Source: Nitrospira sp. UBA2082 (GTDB taxonomy: Bacteria; Nitrospirota; Nitrospiria; Nitrospirales; Nitrospiraceae). Taken from it: a stretch of DNA of 64,000 nucleotides. This document shows positions 16,684-26,628 of the stretch, piece by piece (positions within the stretch are counted from its first letter, which is position 1; each line of letters starts with the position of its first letter). The position numbers and the translations under genes are program-made. The stretch covers positions 354,825 through 418,824 of the forward strand of contig DCZO01000014.1 in NCBI GenBank assembly GCA_002331335.1, given 5' to 3'. Under the pieces are notes generated by a model that was not told where the DNA came from, ran no database searches, and saw only the letters and a list, made by a program, of their open reading frames with translations.

Positions 16684-17943
16684 TCACCGTGCCCTTAACA
16701 CCCCCATCGTGAGAAGAGCATCCTGACCGGCATAGGCGATTTGCCGGTAGCCTTCGGCAACTGGATGTCCGTCTGAATCCGCTTTGTACAGGATCGCTCC
16801 ATTTCGAGCAGCCGCGACGAGCCGATCAGCCGCGTCGATACAGACCATGGTCAGCCGTTTGCACCACTCCTGTAACTCTTCCTTGATCTCTGCTTCATGC
16901 CTGACCAATTCAACGAACTCTTTCGACGCGTGCGGGAGCAACGCCTCGTCCGCTGCAGCATAGATCGATTCTTTTGTCGGAATGAGCACCACACCCACTC
17001 GTACACGAGCGGATTCTCCCAGCTTCCGCAGTGAGGCCAGCACTGCTCTCGTAATCCGTATCCCTTCCTGGATACAGAGATTCTCTCGATCAAGAGCGAC
17101 TCCTCGATAGCCATAGGTCATGACCGTCGAGACCTTTCCATTTGCGTAGGCAGCGGCGGCATTGGGGTGTTCCAACGCCCAGGCCTTATCTCCCGCTTCA
17201 TAGAGTTCGTCCACCGACGGGATCCCCGGCAACCAGCCTCTGACCATAAGAATCTGCAAGATCAAAGATCGCCCTGCCACACGCTGCCACAATTTGGCCA
17301 CAGTGCCCATGCGCTCGACCTGCTCACGCACGACCGTGCCCCGCCCTTGATCATCAGCCGAGGCGAGGCGAGACTGAAGCTCCATCAGCGCGGGAGACAG
17401 ATCACGATCGCGCCGTCGATATTTGTGAGGACCCTTTGCGCTGTAAATGGCACTACAACTGTCGAAAATATCGTTTCCAAAGTAGAGCCCGACAAGAATC
17501 GCTTTCGGGCCTAATCCCGTGGCATCGTGTGCCAGCTCCTCATACTGTGGAGGGCCCCACCCTCCAAGCGCCATGGAATACACGTTCAGGTAGCTGATCT
17601 TTGCAAGCACGGCCGGCCAAGACTCTTCGCGGCGGACATTGACCCCCCACGTCTGGGAGTCGCCAATGGCTACCACATCCGTGATCTCTACGCTCGCCTC
17701 ATTTCTAAATCCACGCGCATCGTGGCCGGGAGCATCCGGTTCAAGACGGTGACCCAGCCGAGGATCAGAAACGAGTTTTGCGAGCGATGCGTGCGCCTCG
17801 TTTCGCTCTTTGCTGTAGAGAGCGTACCCCTGGGGCGAGTCTAGTGCGAGCCTTGCTGCGCCTTCCGCGACGACGAAGCCACATACGACCCCGAACAACA
17901 CGAGAAGCGTGGATGCGCCCCAACGCTGAGCCGTTACGGCCAT
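16684..17943 (-). CDS. Membrane-anchored SGNH/GDSL-type hydrolase-like protein
   Basis: A 419-aa protein with an N-terminal membrane anchor (about residues 9-27) and a periplasmic-type SGNH fold: block I is VVAIGDSQTWG (Ser96), and block V is near SDGHPVAEGYRQIA (His393). In block V the Asp stands two residues before the His rather than the usual three, so catalysis is not certain. Such proteins act as O-acetyl-esterases or acetyltransferases on surface glycans. It is the last gene of the long minus-strand glycan locus. ATG 17943 overlaps the methyltransferase stop by 10 bp; an upstream ATG at 18024 would give an N-terminus without the anchor at its start. Confidence 0.7.
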   Translation of the reverse strand: MAVTAQRWGASTLLVLFGVVCGFVVAEGAARLALDSPQGYALYSKERNEAHASLAKLVSDPRLGHRLEPDAPGHDARGFRNEASVEITDVVAIGDSQTWGVNVRREESWPAVLAKISYLNVYSMALGGWGPPQYEELAHDATGLGPKAILVGLYFGNDIFDSCSAIYSAKGPHKYRRRDRDLSPALMELQSRLASADDQGRGTVVREQVERMGTVAKLWQRVAGRSLILQILMVRGWLPGIPSVDELYEAGDKAWALEHPNAAAAYANGKVSTVMTYGYRGVALDRENLCIQEGIRITRAVLASLRKLGESARVRVGVVLIPTKESIYAAADEALLPHASKEFVELVRHEAEIKEELQEWCKRLTMVCIDAADRLVAAARNGAILYKADSDGHPVAEGYRQIAYAGQDALLTMGVLRAR

Positions 17944-18749
17944 TGCTGTACTACCCCTGCCGCCGAGGTATGCGGCTTGTCGCAACACACGGTCAGCAAT
18001 GACGTCACGGCATCCTCTTGGCAATACTTGTGCAAATACCTCAACGAAGGGAGGAGTCGGACCGTCTCCTCAGAGACCGCCGTTTCTTTCTCCCGAATGA
18101 AGAATCCTTCACGGCCCAAGAGGTCCAACCATTCAGACTGTCGGAGACGATTGACGTATGAACTGCGATTCCATCGCATGAGGTTCCACAGCCATTCCGG
18201 ATATCTCAAGCAATCAAACACTTTGTCAGGCCGGGGCGGCACGGTCCCATACCACGCATGATCCCCTAAATCGATCAATGCAATCAGCGAACCTCCTGGT
18301 CGCAGTACACGGAAGCATTCCTTCACGGTCTGACCGGGAAAGCGAAGATGTTCGAACGCGGTATGGGACCAAATCAAGTCGCAGGACGCCGATGCGAGCG
18401 GTATCGTCCTGCCATCGTAACGCATGAACTTGACGCCTTCACATCCTGCTTGATCCGACGACCGATAATCCACAATGTCGATCGCCGTGCAGCTGATGGC
18501 TCCATCTACCTTGGCTTGCGCGAGGACTTCCAGCGTGTGTCCGGGACCGATCTCAAGGATGTCCTTCCCGCTCACCGGGGAGAAACGCCCATACCGCTCG
18601 AACACTTCACGGACCTTGATAGGATCGGCATTCACTCCAGTAGAGTGACGGCGGCGGGCCAGCGTGGCGATAGGCTCAAACCCCATGAGAAGATTTTGAG
18701 CGATTTCAAGCGGGATCCACATGGCGTCGGGGCTCGTTGATCGTGGCAT
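17934..18749 (-). CDS. Class I SAM-dependent methyltransferase
   Basis: A 271-aa enzyme with the SAM-binding motif ILEIGPGHTLEV, an acidic second motif (CTAIDIVDYR), the post-motif SCDLIWSHTAFEHLRFPG and VLRPGGSLIALIDLG, all Methyltransf_11-like. The C-terminal part (YPEWLWNLMRWNRSSYVNRL) resembles methyltransferases that act in polysaccharide loci. I chose ATG 18749, 17 bp after the preceding glycosyltransferase stop; the frame also opens further upstream inside that gene. The acceptor is presumably a sugar hydroxyl, by context. Confidence 0.75.
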   Translation of the reverse strand: MPRSTSPDAMWIPLEIAQNLLMGFEPIATLARRRHSTGVNADPIKVREVFERYGRFSPVSGKDILEIGPGHTLEVLAQAKVDGAISCTAIDIVDYRSSDQAGCEGVKFMRYDGRTIPLASASCDLIWSHTAFEHLRFPGQTVKECFRVLRPGGSLIALIDLGDHAWYGTVPPRPDKVFDCLRYPEWLWNLMRWNRSSYVNRLRQSEWLDLLGREGFFIREKETAVSEETVRLLPSLRYLHKYCQEDAVTSLLTVCCDKPHTSAAGVVQQWP

Positions 18750-18765
18750 TGCCGGAGGCCATCTT

Positions 18766-19944
18766 CTAGAGAACGGTTTGGGCGACAACTCCGGTCCGAT
18801 GTTCAGTGAGCAGCCGCTCATAGATCTGTTCGTATTGCCGAACGGTTTCATCGATGTAAAATTCCTGCGGCAGTCGACTGGATTTCGCCAGGCACACATC
18901 CGATGATTCCGTCTCCCGCGACAGCCTGCGGATGACCGCGTCCGCTAAGCCCTGAATGTCTCCGGCCTGGCAGAGCTCTCCCACCGCCTGATCGACTATG
19001 ACTTCGTCAGCTCCTCCCACGTTCGTCGCGACGACGGGCACCCCGACGGCCCGCGCTTCAAGTAACACCCGCGGCAAGCCCTCCCAGTGTGATGTCAGGA
19101 GAAACGTATCGAGCACGTGCATGATCGCCGGGACATCGCGCCGCCAGCCGGCCAAATGCACACGATCCTGGATCCCATAACGAGCGATGAGCGCTTCCAC
19201 TCTTGGTCGCAACTCGCCGTCTCCGACGAGCACGAATCGGACATCGGGACGCGCCGTCATGACCCGGTGCGCCACCGCGATGAAATCCTCCGGAGCCTTT
19301 TGAGGTTTGAAACAGGCCACACTTCCCACCAATTGTGTCGTAGCCTGTGCGCCGAACTCTCTTCTGATTCGCTCCCGCTCGCCCCTGTCGACGGCTCGTT
19401 GAAACGGTTGCGGGTCAATCCCCGGCCTCACCAACACCACATTGTCGTGAAACAAGCCCCACGATCGCCCTTTGCGGATGTCGGCCTGCGACACGGCTAT
19501 CCAATGTGTGGTGATCCAGCCGGTGAACCGTTCGATCATGACGAGAAGGCGTTGGAGCCACCGGGGCTGTGCGGGGGTGATGCCATAGCCATGAATCGTG
19601 TGCACGATGACTGGAACTCCGGCCATCCAGGCAGCCCACCGCCCGAGAATTCCCGCCTTGGAACTGTGTGTATGAACAACGGTGGGACGAAGACGCCGCA
19701 GAAGTGTGGTCAACTTTACCAGTGCCGCGAGATCCCCCACGAGGCGGATCGACCGCCCCAGCTCAGGCAGAATGCGCACATCCACATGAGAGAGCCGTCG
19801 GGCATCATCCGTCAACAATCCGCCCGGCCCGGCAATCAACACCGGACGATATTTTGAACGGTCCAGGTGTGACACCGCATAGAGGGCGACCTCCTGGGCA
19901 CCCCCCAATTCCAGCTTGGTGATGATATGGCAAACGACATCCAC
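18766..19944 (-). CDS. GT4-family glycosyltransferase
   Basis: A 392-aa GT-B retaining glycosyltransferase. The N-terminal domain has the acceptor-side loop LELGGAQEVAL and VVHTHSSKAGILGRWAA; the C-terminal nucleotide-sugar domain has GSVACFKPQKAPEDF, VLVGDGELR and the EGLPRVLLE (E-x7-E) catalytic motif. Very similar to WcaL/ExoL-like transferases of exopolysaccharide clusters. It sits between the oxidoreductase gene (stop 9 bp upstream) and the methyltransferase gene. The sugar donor and linkage cannot be read from sequence. Confidence 0.85.
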   Translation of the reverse strand: MDVVCHIITKLELGGAQEVALYAVSHLDRSKYRPVLIAGPGGLLTDDARRLSHVDVRILPELGRSIRLVGDLAALVKLTTLLRRLRPTVVHTHSSKAGILGRWAAWMAGVPVIVHTIHGYGITPAQPRWLQRLLVMIERFTGWITTHWIAVSQADIRKGRSWGLFHDNVVLVRPGIDPQPFQRAVDRGERERIRREFGAQATTQLVGSVACFKPQKAPEDFIAVAHRVMTARPDVRFVLVGDGELRPRVEALIARYGIQDRVHLAGWRRDVPAIMHVLDTFLLTSHWEGLPRVLLEARAVGVPVVATNVGGADEVIVDQAVGELCQAGDIQGLADAVIRRLSRETESSDVCLAKSSRLPQEFYIDETVRQYEQIYERLLTEHRTGVVAQTVL

Positions 19945-19953
19945 GGATGGACT

Positions 19954-21282
19954 CTATGCAGGAACGGCCTGTGCGCCCCACGTACGAAGCTGTTCCGCCA
20001 GCCGCTTCCCCTGCCCGATGGCATCTTCCATCGACGTGTGCTCCCAACGCCCATACCGCCCGATGGAGTAGATACCTCGGCGCTCTAATTCAGCCACAAT
20101 CGCAGGGACCGCGCGGGCTCGATGCTGATCGAAATACACGTATGCGTAATGCAGATTCTTGACATCGGCGACCACCAGTTCATCGTCCGGTTTCAGGATC
20201 CCCGCCTGCTCCAACCCCTGCCTCGAGCGTGTGATCAATTCTTCATCCGATAGCTGCTCAGTGGGCCGATGAGAGAGTTCCACATACATGGAGCTACAAC
20301 CCGACCGTCCCAAAGCCGGGGAAAAGTTCATGGGGAAGCCCACCCGGTAGAACGGATAGGCGGGTTCAGGAAAGTAGAGCCAGTGTTTATCAGACACCTG
20401 TTCGCGCGCCACCGCCAAATTGACGTTGGACACGGACACCCAGCGCAACGCCTCCGCCGCGTCCTTCAACTGCTGCGGGAAGTCCGGGCATCGTTTGAGG
20501 AGTTCGGGAATCGGAATGGTAGACACCAACGACTCATACGCTTCTTCCCGGACGCGTCCATCGGCGCGCTGGCGAAAGACAGCCCGCTTGCGCTTCGTAT
20601 TGACCTCCATCAGCTCCATGCCATTTCTCACACCACGGATGCCCGGCAGAAAGGATTCCGGCAACACCTTGATGCCGTTGGAAGCCGGATATAAGAACGA
20701 CGGATTGTATCCGAAGGCCTTATCTTTAATGCCTAACGCCCCATTGACCACATCTTTGAGTTCCGGCTTTGGCACCAGCCACGACACCCAATCGGATGTC
20801 AGTTCATCGAGGGACACCTTCCACAGTTTTTCGTTGAATGGCACCATGAAATGCTTGGCCATTCCTTCTCCAAGATTGTCCAATATCCAGTCTTTGAACG
20901 AACGCTGCATGGGACCACTAGAGGTGACCGGTTTGGTCAACGTTTCGATAAACCCCAGCAAACATTCCCGAACGACCTCCGGGGGCAGACCGAATGTATT
21001 CACTTGAAAGGGGTATTCTGTGTAGGTCTGATGGGAGTAGATGAATGACTTTCGGGCATGCCTCTGGAGTTGTCCGGCGAGGAGATGTTCGACCAATGCC
21101 TTAATCTCCGGTTGCCGGAAGTGCAGCAAATGTCCGGTGTAATCGAAAGTAAAACCGTCTTTCTGATACGAGCGACAGAGTCCGCCAACCTCCTGCTCGC
21201 GCTCATAGAGCCGATAGGGGACCCCGGAGAGATGATACGCGGTGCTGAGTCCGGCCAAGCCGGCGCCAACGATGATGATCAT
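19954..21282 (-). CDS. FAD-dependent amine-oxidase/protoporphyrinogen-oxidase-like oxidoreductase
   Basis: A 442-aa flavoprotein. The dinucleotide motif IIIVGAGLAGLSTAYHL begins at residue 2 and is followed by the FAD signature YEREQEVGGLCRS. Middle blocks include MVPFNEKLWKVSLDEL and, near the end, SIGRYGRWEHTSMEDAI, the second FAD site. Members of this group occur in O-antigen and capsule clusters and are often labelled amine oxidase or UDP-galactopyranose mutase-like; the true substrate is unknown. ATG 21282 overlaps the stop of the WecA-like gene in ATGA, which points to coupled expression and a role near the start of glycan assembly. Confidence 0.75.
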   Translation of the reverse strand: MIIIVGAGLAGLSTAYHLSGVPYRLYEREQEVGGLCRSYQKDGFTFDYTGHLLHFRQPEIKALVEHLLAGQLQRHARKSFIYSHQTYTEYPFQVNTFGLPPEVVRECLLGFIETLTKPVTSSGPMQRSFKDWILDNLGEGMAKHFMVPFNEKLWKVSLDELTSDWVSWLVPKPELKDVVNGALGIKDKAFGYNPSFLYPASNGIKVLPESFLPGIRGVRNGMELMEVNTKRKRAVFRQRADGRVREEAYESLVSTIPIPELLKRCPDFPQQLKDAAEALRWVSVSNVNLAVAREQVSDKHWLYFPEPAYPFYRVGFPMNFSPALGRSGCSSMYVELSHRPTEQLSDEELITRSRQGLEQAGILKPDDELVVADVKNLHYAYVYFDQHRARAVPAIVAELERRGIYSIGRYGRWEHTSMEDAIGQGKRLAEQLRTWGAQAVPA

Positions 21283-22325
21283 GCTGCCTTGTGATGTTCT
21301 ATGGACTCGCGTTGAGAGCCTGTCCTGCCCGTCCGGGACACATCGATCTTTCCCAAGAACACCGTTGCTGCCAGCAAACTTCCGATGGTTCCCAGACACA
21401 GGGCCCACGCGCCGTGTTCACCAACCGCCATCAGGAGCAATCCGATCCCGGCGACCACCGCGGTCGAGACGTAGCTCACAATCACGATCTGCGGGACCGA
21501 CATTCCCCAGTGCCGCAATCGAATGGCGATGTGATCCGGACTGCCCCAGAAAATGGGCAAGCCGCGCCGATAGCGGATGTACATGACGAAGAGCGTGTCG
21601 AAGATCGGAACACCCAAAATGAGCACTGGAGTCAACAGCGACAATGGATGGGCACTAGGATACTGGCCGATCATGGCCATCGCGCCGAGCAGCAGGCCGA
21701 TAAACATGGCTCCGGTGTCGCCCATATAGATCTTGGCCGGCTGCCAGTTGTATTTCATAAATCCCAGCAGGCTTCCGATCAAGGCGGCCAGCATGAAGGC
21801 GATGGTCTGGTCGCCTTGAAGCAAGGCGGCGACCAGCAATCCCGTCGCGCTGATCGCTCCGACACCGGCAGACAGTCCGTCCATGATATCCAGCAAATTG
21901 AACGCATTGATGAGCCCGACCATCCAAAAGACGGTCAACAAGATATCGAGCCATTCCGGCAACGCCGCGATCTGAATCTGAATTCCGCTCTTTATCAACA
22001 CAAACACTGCGAGCAACTGCCCTAATAGTTTGGTCGACGGGGTCAAGACGCCGAAATCATCGATGAGTCCCAGCATCACGACAATGGTCCCGCCCAAGAT
22101 GATGCCTAAGACATCCTGTCGAAACTCAAAGGTGAACGCGAGACTCATCAAGAAGGCGAGGTAAATTGCCAGCCCGCCGAAGTAGGGGACCGGCTCCCGC
22201 TGATGCTTGAGCTTGCCGTCCGGCGCATCGACAATGCCGTACTTGAGCGCCGCCTGTCTGGCGATCGGTACGCCATAGATAGCGAGCAGCAGCGACAGGA
22301 TAAATGTGAGTCCCAATAGATACAT
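21279..22325 (-). CDS. WecA/TagO-like undecaprenyl-phosphate sugar-1-phosphate transferase
   Basis: A 348-aa polytopic membrane enzyme of the MraY/WecA family that loads the first sugar phosphate (usually GlcNAc-1-P) on undecaprenyl phosphate. Motifs in order: YFGGLAIYLAF, the Mg-binding LIDDFG, NAFNLLDIMDGLSAG, KIYMGDTGAMFIG and the cytoplasmic SPDHIAIRL. About ten hydrophobic segments are visible. It is the only initiating transferase in the locus, so it probably starts the glycan that the Wzm/Wzt pair exports. It precedes the oxidoreductase gene with an ATGA overlap. Confidence 0.9.
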   Translation of the reverse strand: MYLLGLTFILSLLLAIYGVPIARQAALKYGIVDAPDGKLKHQREPVPYFGGLAIYLAFLMSLAFTFEFRQDVLGIILGGTIVVMLGLIDDFGVLTPSTKLLGQLLAVFVLIKSGIQIQIAALPEWLDILLTVFWMVGLINAFNLLDIMDGLSAGVGAISATGLLVAALLQGDQTIAFMLAALIGSLLGFMKYNWQPAKIYMGDTGAMFIGLLLGAMAMIGQYPSAHPLSLLTPVLILGVPIFDTLFVMYIRYRRGLPIFWGSPDHIAIRLRHWGMSVPQIVIVSYVSTAVVAGIGLLLMAVGEHGAWALCLGTIGSLLAATVFLGKIDVSRTGRTGSQRESIEHHKAA

Positions 22326-22377
22326 GCACGGCTCTTACTGATACAGGTACAGACGGCCTCGACCTGAAGCGGCTGAA

Positions 22378-23505
22378 CTACGCATGGGCCAAGCACGCTT
22401 CATAGACTTGCTCATGCCGACGTACGATGTCCGAAATGTCATAGCTCTCTTGGGCTCGCACACGGCCCTTGGCCCCCATGCTCATCGCCAGATTGGAATC
22501 ATGCAAAAGCCTCTCCATCGCATCAGCCAGCGCGTGCGCGTTTCCAGGCTCAATCAACAGTCCTGTTTCTCCAGGAATCACGAACTCGGGAATTCCACCC
22601 ACATAGGTGGCAATAACCGGCTTTCCCACGGCCATCGCTTCGAGAATCGCGATTCCAAACCCTTCATAGAGAGACGGAAGCACAAAGATATCCAGGGATC
22701 GCAACACTTGCGGAATGTCCCGCCTTGTTCCGACAAAGACGATCCAGGACGCCAGCCCGAGCCGATCACGCAAAGATTCCAACTCACCGCGCGCCGGCCC
22801 ATCTCCGACAATGACCAGTCGGCATGGAGGCATACCATGTCGCTGTTTCAGTTCTTCCATGGCCTTGAGCAAGACGCTCAGGCCTTTCTTCGGCTCAACT
22901 AATCGACAGACTGTCCCGATACTCCGCTGCCCTTCTCCTAGGCCCAACTCATGTTTCGATGCCGCTGACGCACTTTGGAACCGCGCAAGGTCAACGCCGA
23001 ATGGAATGATCGTGCAGCGGTTGCCTGTCTCGCCAATCCTCGACTCCACCGAACGACGAACGGCCTCGGAGCAACACACGACCGCCTGCGTCCAGGCAAG
23101 GGTCAACCGATCCACAAGTCGAACGAGCCACCCCTCACTCACCACCTCATCATGATAGGACGAAATGACCGGAAACGCCCGCAAAATGCGTCCGCAAACA
23201 CGAGCCGACATGTTGGCCCAGAAGAGAAACGCCTGGATGACATCGGGCCGCTCCGCCCGCAGTAGCTTGTAAAGACGAACCACGACCCGCAGGTCCCATT
23301 TCCCGCTGCCGTCCAACGAGATAACCCTGACCCCGCGAGCCTTGAGCTCATCGGCCACTGCTCCGCCTGGCTTCAGTGTGCAGACCGTCACCTCAAACCG
23401 TGACCGATCCATCCTGGATGCTAATTCAAGGATATGGGTCTCTGTTCCCCCAACGCCAAGACCGACGGCAAGCAGCATCACCTTAGCAGGCATGCGCGAT
23501 CTCAC
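22378..23505 (-). CDS. GT4-family glycosyltransferase
   Basis: A 375-aa GT-B enzyme: GLGVGGTETHILELASRM at the N-terminus, VCRLVEPKKGLSVLLKAM and VIVGDGPARGELE in the second domain, and the E-x7-E motif EGFGIAILE followed by AMAVGKPVIATYVGGIPE. The start is GTG 23505, which has AAGGGA at a good distance; ATG 23493 is also possible. The start overlaps the stop of the upstream GT4 gene. The frame ends 52 bp before the WecA-like gene. Confidence 0.85.
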   Translation of the reverse strand: MRSRMPAKVMLLAVGLGVGGTETHILELASRMDRSRFEVTVCTLKPGGAVADELKARGVRVISLDGSGKWDLRVVVRLYKLLRAERPDVIQAFLFWANMSARVCGRILRAFPVISSYHDEVVSEGWLVRLVDRLTLAWTQAVVCCSEAVRRSVESRIGETGNRCTIIPFGVDLARFQSASAASKHELGLGEGQRSIGTVCRLVEPKKGLSVLLKAMEELKQRHGMPPCRLVIVGDGPARGELESLRDRLGLASWIVFVGTRRDIPQVLRSLDIFVLPSLYEGFGIAILEAMAVGKPVIATYVGGIPEFVIPGETGLLIEPGNAHALADAMERLLHDSNLAMSMGAKGRVRAQESYDISDIVRRHEQVYEACLAHA

Positions 23506-24865
23506 TCTTCCCTTTAGCTGACATCGTGAGATGTTCGTACCACGTCAAGTACGCCTGCACTTGTCGACTCAGATCAAAGCGTGCCTTCGCAATCCGGACG
23601 GCTTGCGCCGATATCACCCGGCGCCGCTCGTCGCCCTCCAGCAGCCATTGCGCCTGCCGCGCCATCGCCTCGGCATCTCCCGCGGGAACAAGAAACCCCG
23701 ATTGCCCATCCAGGACCTGTTCGGGAATCCCGCCAACGGCGGTCGCCACGACTGGTGTCCCGCACGCGGTAGCTTCCATGACGGTATTGGGAAAGGTATC
23801 GACGCGGGCTGCGTGGACATACACGTCAGCTGCCTGGTAGTACCGTGCCATCGAGAGAGGGTTCCGCTCGAACGGAACAAATTGAACATCGGCCAGGCCG
23901 GCCTTATCAGATGCGCCACCCTCCCCCACTGCCACAAACCGCACCGGTTTGCGCTTCGCCTGTGCCGCAATGTGCCGCACCGCTGTACGCAGCGTCTCAA
24001 AATCCTTCCACCGATTCTCCCTGATGCTGTTGGCCGCGAACAGGACAATCCAGGCCTCCTGGGGCAATGCCAAGCGGTCCCTGGCTTCCCGCCGGTCGCC
24101 AGGCTTAAACGTCGTGAGATCCACCCCGTTGGGAATAACCCGGCATTCTTCGATCCCCGGCATAAGGATCGATTCCTTCACCTTATCCATCAGCCATTGC
24201 GACGGCGTCGCGACAAACAGGCGACTCCGCGAATAGATCTCCTGCTTTCTCAGCCAATTGCAGGCCGTCGCGTCCCGCCTCACCGCTGGATAGATCGTGA
24301 GGTCGGGACAGTTGCCGCACCCTGTCTTCCAGCGATCGCATTCGAAGGAATGGGCACAATGACCGCTGAGCAGCCATGCATCATGCAGGGTCAACACCAA
24401 GGGGAAGCGGTGACTGAGACCTGGCAGGGCTCTCAGATCAAAATAGCCGCCGTCCGGCAACCATGAGCCGTGAAGATTGTGGCAATGAACGATATCAGGG
24501 AGCTCAGAAGGAATGCCCTCAAGGCCGGCTGTGCCCGGGAACTCAAAATCTTCCTTCCCTTGCCAACGCTGGAATGCCCGTGAGGGCTGCCCCAATCCTA
24601 GAGCGAGAAGCTGATGGAGACGTCTGTTGTGTTCCCCACTGGGTTCAAGCTGAATGAGTCGATCGGCCAACGCGCCGCACCACCGACTCCATGCGGTCCG
24701 GTATGGATCGTGTTGAATGAGATACGTATCGGAGCTCTCGGTGTTTTTCTTGCCTACGGCCATCCAGGACTGGTGCCCGGCACGGCGATAGCCCTGCATG
24801 AGCTGCCAGGCAACTGTTTCGGCTCCTCCCCCGGTATCCGCCGTATTGACTTGCAGAATACGCAT
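23483..24865 (-). CDS. GT4-family glycosyltransferase with a Cys cluster
   Basis: A 460-aa GT-B enzyme. The N-terminal part has ADTGGGAETVAWQLMQGYRR; the middle has LTLHDAWLLSGHCAHSFE and DRWKTGCGNCPDL, a His/Cys segment found in the WcaC-like branch of colanic-acid type GT4 enzymes. The donor domain carries RVDTFPNTVMEA, where Asp replaces the first Glu of E-x7-E, and TPVVATAVGGIPEQV. It overlaps the next GT4 gene by 23 bp and is 16 bp downstream of the GT2 gene. Donor and linkage are unknown. Confidence 0.85.
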   Translation of the reverse strand: MRILQVNTADTGGGAETVAWQLMQGYRRAGHQSWMAVGKKNTESSDTYLIQHDPYRTAWSRWCGALADRLIQLEPSGEHNRRLHQLLALGLGQPSRAFQRWQGKEDFEFPGTAGLEGIPSELPDIVHCHNLHGSWLPDGGYFDLRALPGLSHRFPLVLTLHDAWLLSGHCAHSFECDRWKTGCGNCPDLTIYPAVRRDATACNWLRKQEIYSRSRLFVATPSQWLMDKVKESILMPGIEECRVIPNGVDLTTFKPGDRREARDRLALPQEAWIVLFAANSIRENRWKDFETLRTAVRHIAAQAKRKPVRFVAVGEGGASDKAGLADVQFVPFERNPLSMARYYQAADVYVHAARVDTFPNTVMEATACGTPVVATAVGGIPEQVLDGQSGFLVPAGDAEAMARQAQWLLEGDERRRVISAQAVRIAKARFDLSRQVQAYLTWYEHLTMSAKGKSEIAHAC

Positions 24866-24881
24866 GCCGGTAGCATAACGC

Positions 24882-25790
24882 TCAAAACACGAAGCCAGAA
24901 GTGATTTCCCACTCTTTTCCCGTCCATGAGATCACTGGCGCCGGCTGGAACAGCCCGATCGCCTGCAGCCCGATCCTCAGCCAGCTAGGGACATCGCCCA
25001 GCGAATATTGCCGGACCAGTTTCCAAAGGAGCTCCCTCACTGCCCGTTCACTTCTGTTGCCAGGCCATTGCCGGTAGGCGCGCAGAACGTCCTGGGCCTC
25101 CTCCACGTACGCTTCTCGAAAGTGAAGGGACTTCTGGTTTCCGTGCGTCCGAAATCCCCCTAACAACGCCCTTACTCCATACAATTCGGCATGCCGGAAA
25201 AACCTGCCCCACAATTCGAAATCTCCGGCATGTGGAAACGACACATCGAGCCTTCCTCCGGCCCGCTCCCAAAGAGATCGTCTCCAGAACGTGGATTCCT
25301 GCTGTATCCACCGACGTCCATGGGTACCGGTGACAGGAAGGTTACTTCCTCTATAGAAGGCACGCGCGTTGAACCCGCCCGTAAAATCCACCGCAACGGC
25401 CTGCCCACGTTCATTCCAGGTCAACGGGTGGACGGTCGTCACCCACTCGACATGCGGATGAGCGGCAAATATTTCGGCGACCGTCGAGAAGGCCGAGGGA
25501 AGATATTTGTCATCGCTATTGAGCCACGCCATGATCTCGCCGGTCGTCTTGGCGAACCCTTTGTTGATGGCCTGGTATTGCCCCCCGTCCGGCTCACTCA
25601 CCCAATACGCGAGCTTATGCTGGTGCCGGCGAAGGACGTCGATGCTGCCATCCCGAGACCCTCCATCGATCACCACGTACTCCAAATTGGGATACCCTTG
25701 GTTGAGTACCGACTCGATGGTCTCCTCGAGAAACTGCGCTTGGTTGTACGAGGGTGTGACGATCGATATCGTCGGACGGCTATGAGTCAT
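24882..25790 (-). CDS. GT2-family glycosyltransferase
   Basis: A 302-aa GT-A enzyme: SIVTPSYNQAQFLEETI, VVIDGGSRDGSIDVL, the donor-binding WVSEPDGGQYQAINKG, the metal site MAWLNSDD and a tryptophan-rich C-terminal region (FELWGRFFRHAEL). The start is ATG 25790 with GGAG upstream; TTG 25805 in the same frame has no ribosome site. It overlaps the FkbM methyltransferase stop by 11 bp. Cytoplasmic; donor unknown. Confidence 0.85.
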   Translation of the reverse strand: MTHSRPTISIVTPSYNQAQFLEETIESVLNQGYPNLEYVVIDGGSRDGSIDVLRRHQHKLAYWVSEPDGGQYQAINKGFAKTTGEIMAWLNSDDKYLPSAFSTVAEIFAAHPHVEWVTTVHPLTWNERGQAVAVDFTGGFNARAFYRGSNLPVTGTHGRRWIQQESTFWRRSLWERAGGRLDVSFPHAGDFELWGRFFRHAELYGVRALLGGFRTHGNQKSLHFREAYVEEAQDVLRAYRQWPGNRSERAVRELLWKLVRQYSLGDVPSWLRIGLQAIGLFQPAPVISWTGKEWEITSGFVF

Positions 25791-26628
25791 GTGTGCGATC
25801 TCCAACGAGTTCGCTCAGATGCTTTTTCATGCGCGCATTCTGCTCGGCCCGTTGGACCGGAGTGGCATAAAAGTGGTGGCGACGGAACAGCCCGTCCTCT
25901 TTCACGAAGGCGATATCCGCCTGAGAGAGCGCCTGATCGAGCGGCCGGTACTGCAACCCGGATATGTCGTAGACGGCAAATCCTCGTTGCGTCATGTAAT
26001 TGACGATATCGGAAAACTGCGGTCCGCCCTCGAAGAATTGAAACAAAGACACCTCCAGAAGGACGTATTCCGCCTCTTTCAACAAGATCTCCGCCCCCCG
26101 CAACACTTCGAGCTCCGCTCCCTGCACATCTATCTTTAATAGATAGGGGCCGGAGGCATGTTCTGCATGAGCCAGTTGATCCACTGTGACTGACCGGACA
26201 TGCCTCGGCACACCGTTGACACCGCTTCCCTGCTCGACTTCCTGTAAGAGCGATGAGCCGACTAAATCCTGATGAACATTGATTGTGATCTCCCCTGCAC
26301 AAGCCGCAGCTGCGGCAGCGATGTAGCGAGACCCCGGTATGGCTCGCACCACTTCTGTGAGTGAGCCCTGATATTCAATCAATGGCTCAACCATCAGAAA
26401 CTTCGTGTCCGGGAATACTGCCGCACATGTGCGGGTGAAACTCCCGTAGGCCGCCCCCACATCCACCACCGTTTTGGGAACCAATCCGAGTCGCCTGATG
26501 TGTTGCAGCATCTCCGGAAGCGAACTCCGATCGATCACGAAGCCTTCAGCCGGTGTCACCCTACGGAGCTCCAACCCGACTGCGCGCAGGCATCGTTTTA
26601 TCAACTGTTTTATCGGCCTATGACCCAT
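25780..26628 (-). CDS. FkbM-family methyltransferase
   Basis: A 282-aa SAM-dependent O-methyltransferase of the FkbM group. Motif I is TVVDVGAAYGSFTRT and the family block is LLKIDVQGAELEVLRGAE, followed by YVLLEVSLFQF. FkbM enzymes methylate hydroxyls of secondary metabolites and, in surface-glycan clusters, sugars. ATG 26628 overlaps the deacetylase stop by 11 bp. It is one of four FkbM-type proteins in this locus. Confidence 0.85.
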   Translation of the reverse strand: MGHRPIKQLIKRCLRAVGLELRRVTPAEGFVIDRSSLPEMLQHIRRLGLVPKTVVDVGAAYGSFTRTCAAVFPDTKFLMVEPLIEYQGSLTEVVRAIPGSRYIAAAAAACAGEITINVHQDLVGSSLLQEVEQGSGVNGVPRHVRSVTVDQLAHAEHASGPYLLKIDVQGAELEVLRGAEILLKEAEYVLLEVSLFQFFEGGPQFSDIVNYMTQRGFAVYDISGLQYRPLDQALSQADIAFVKEDGLFRRHHFYATPVQRAEQNARMKKHLSELVGDRTHDS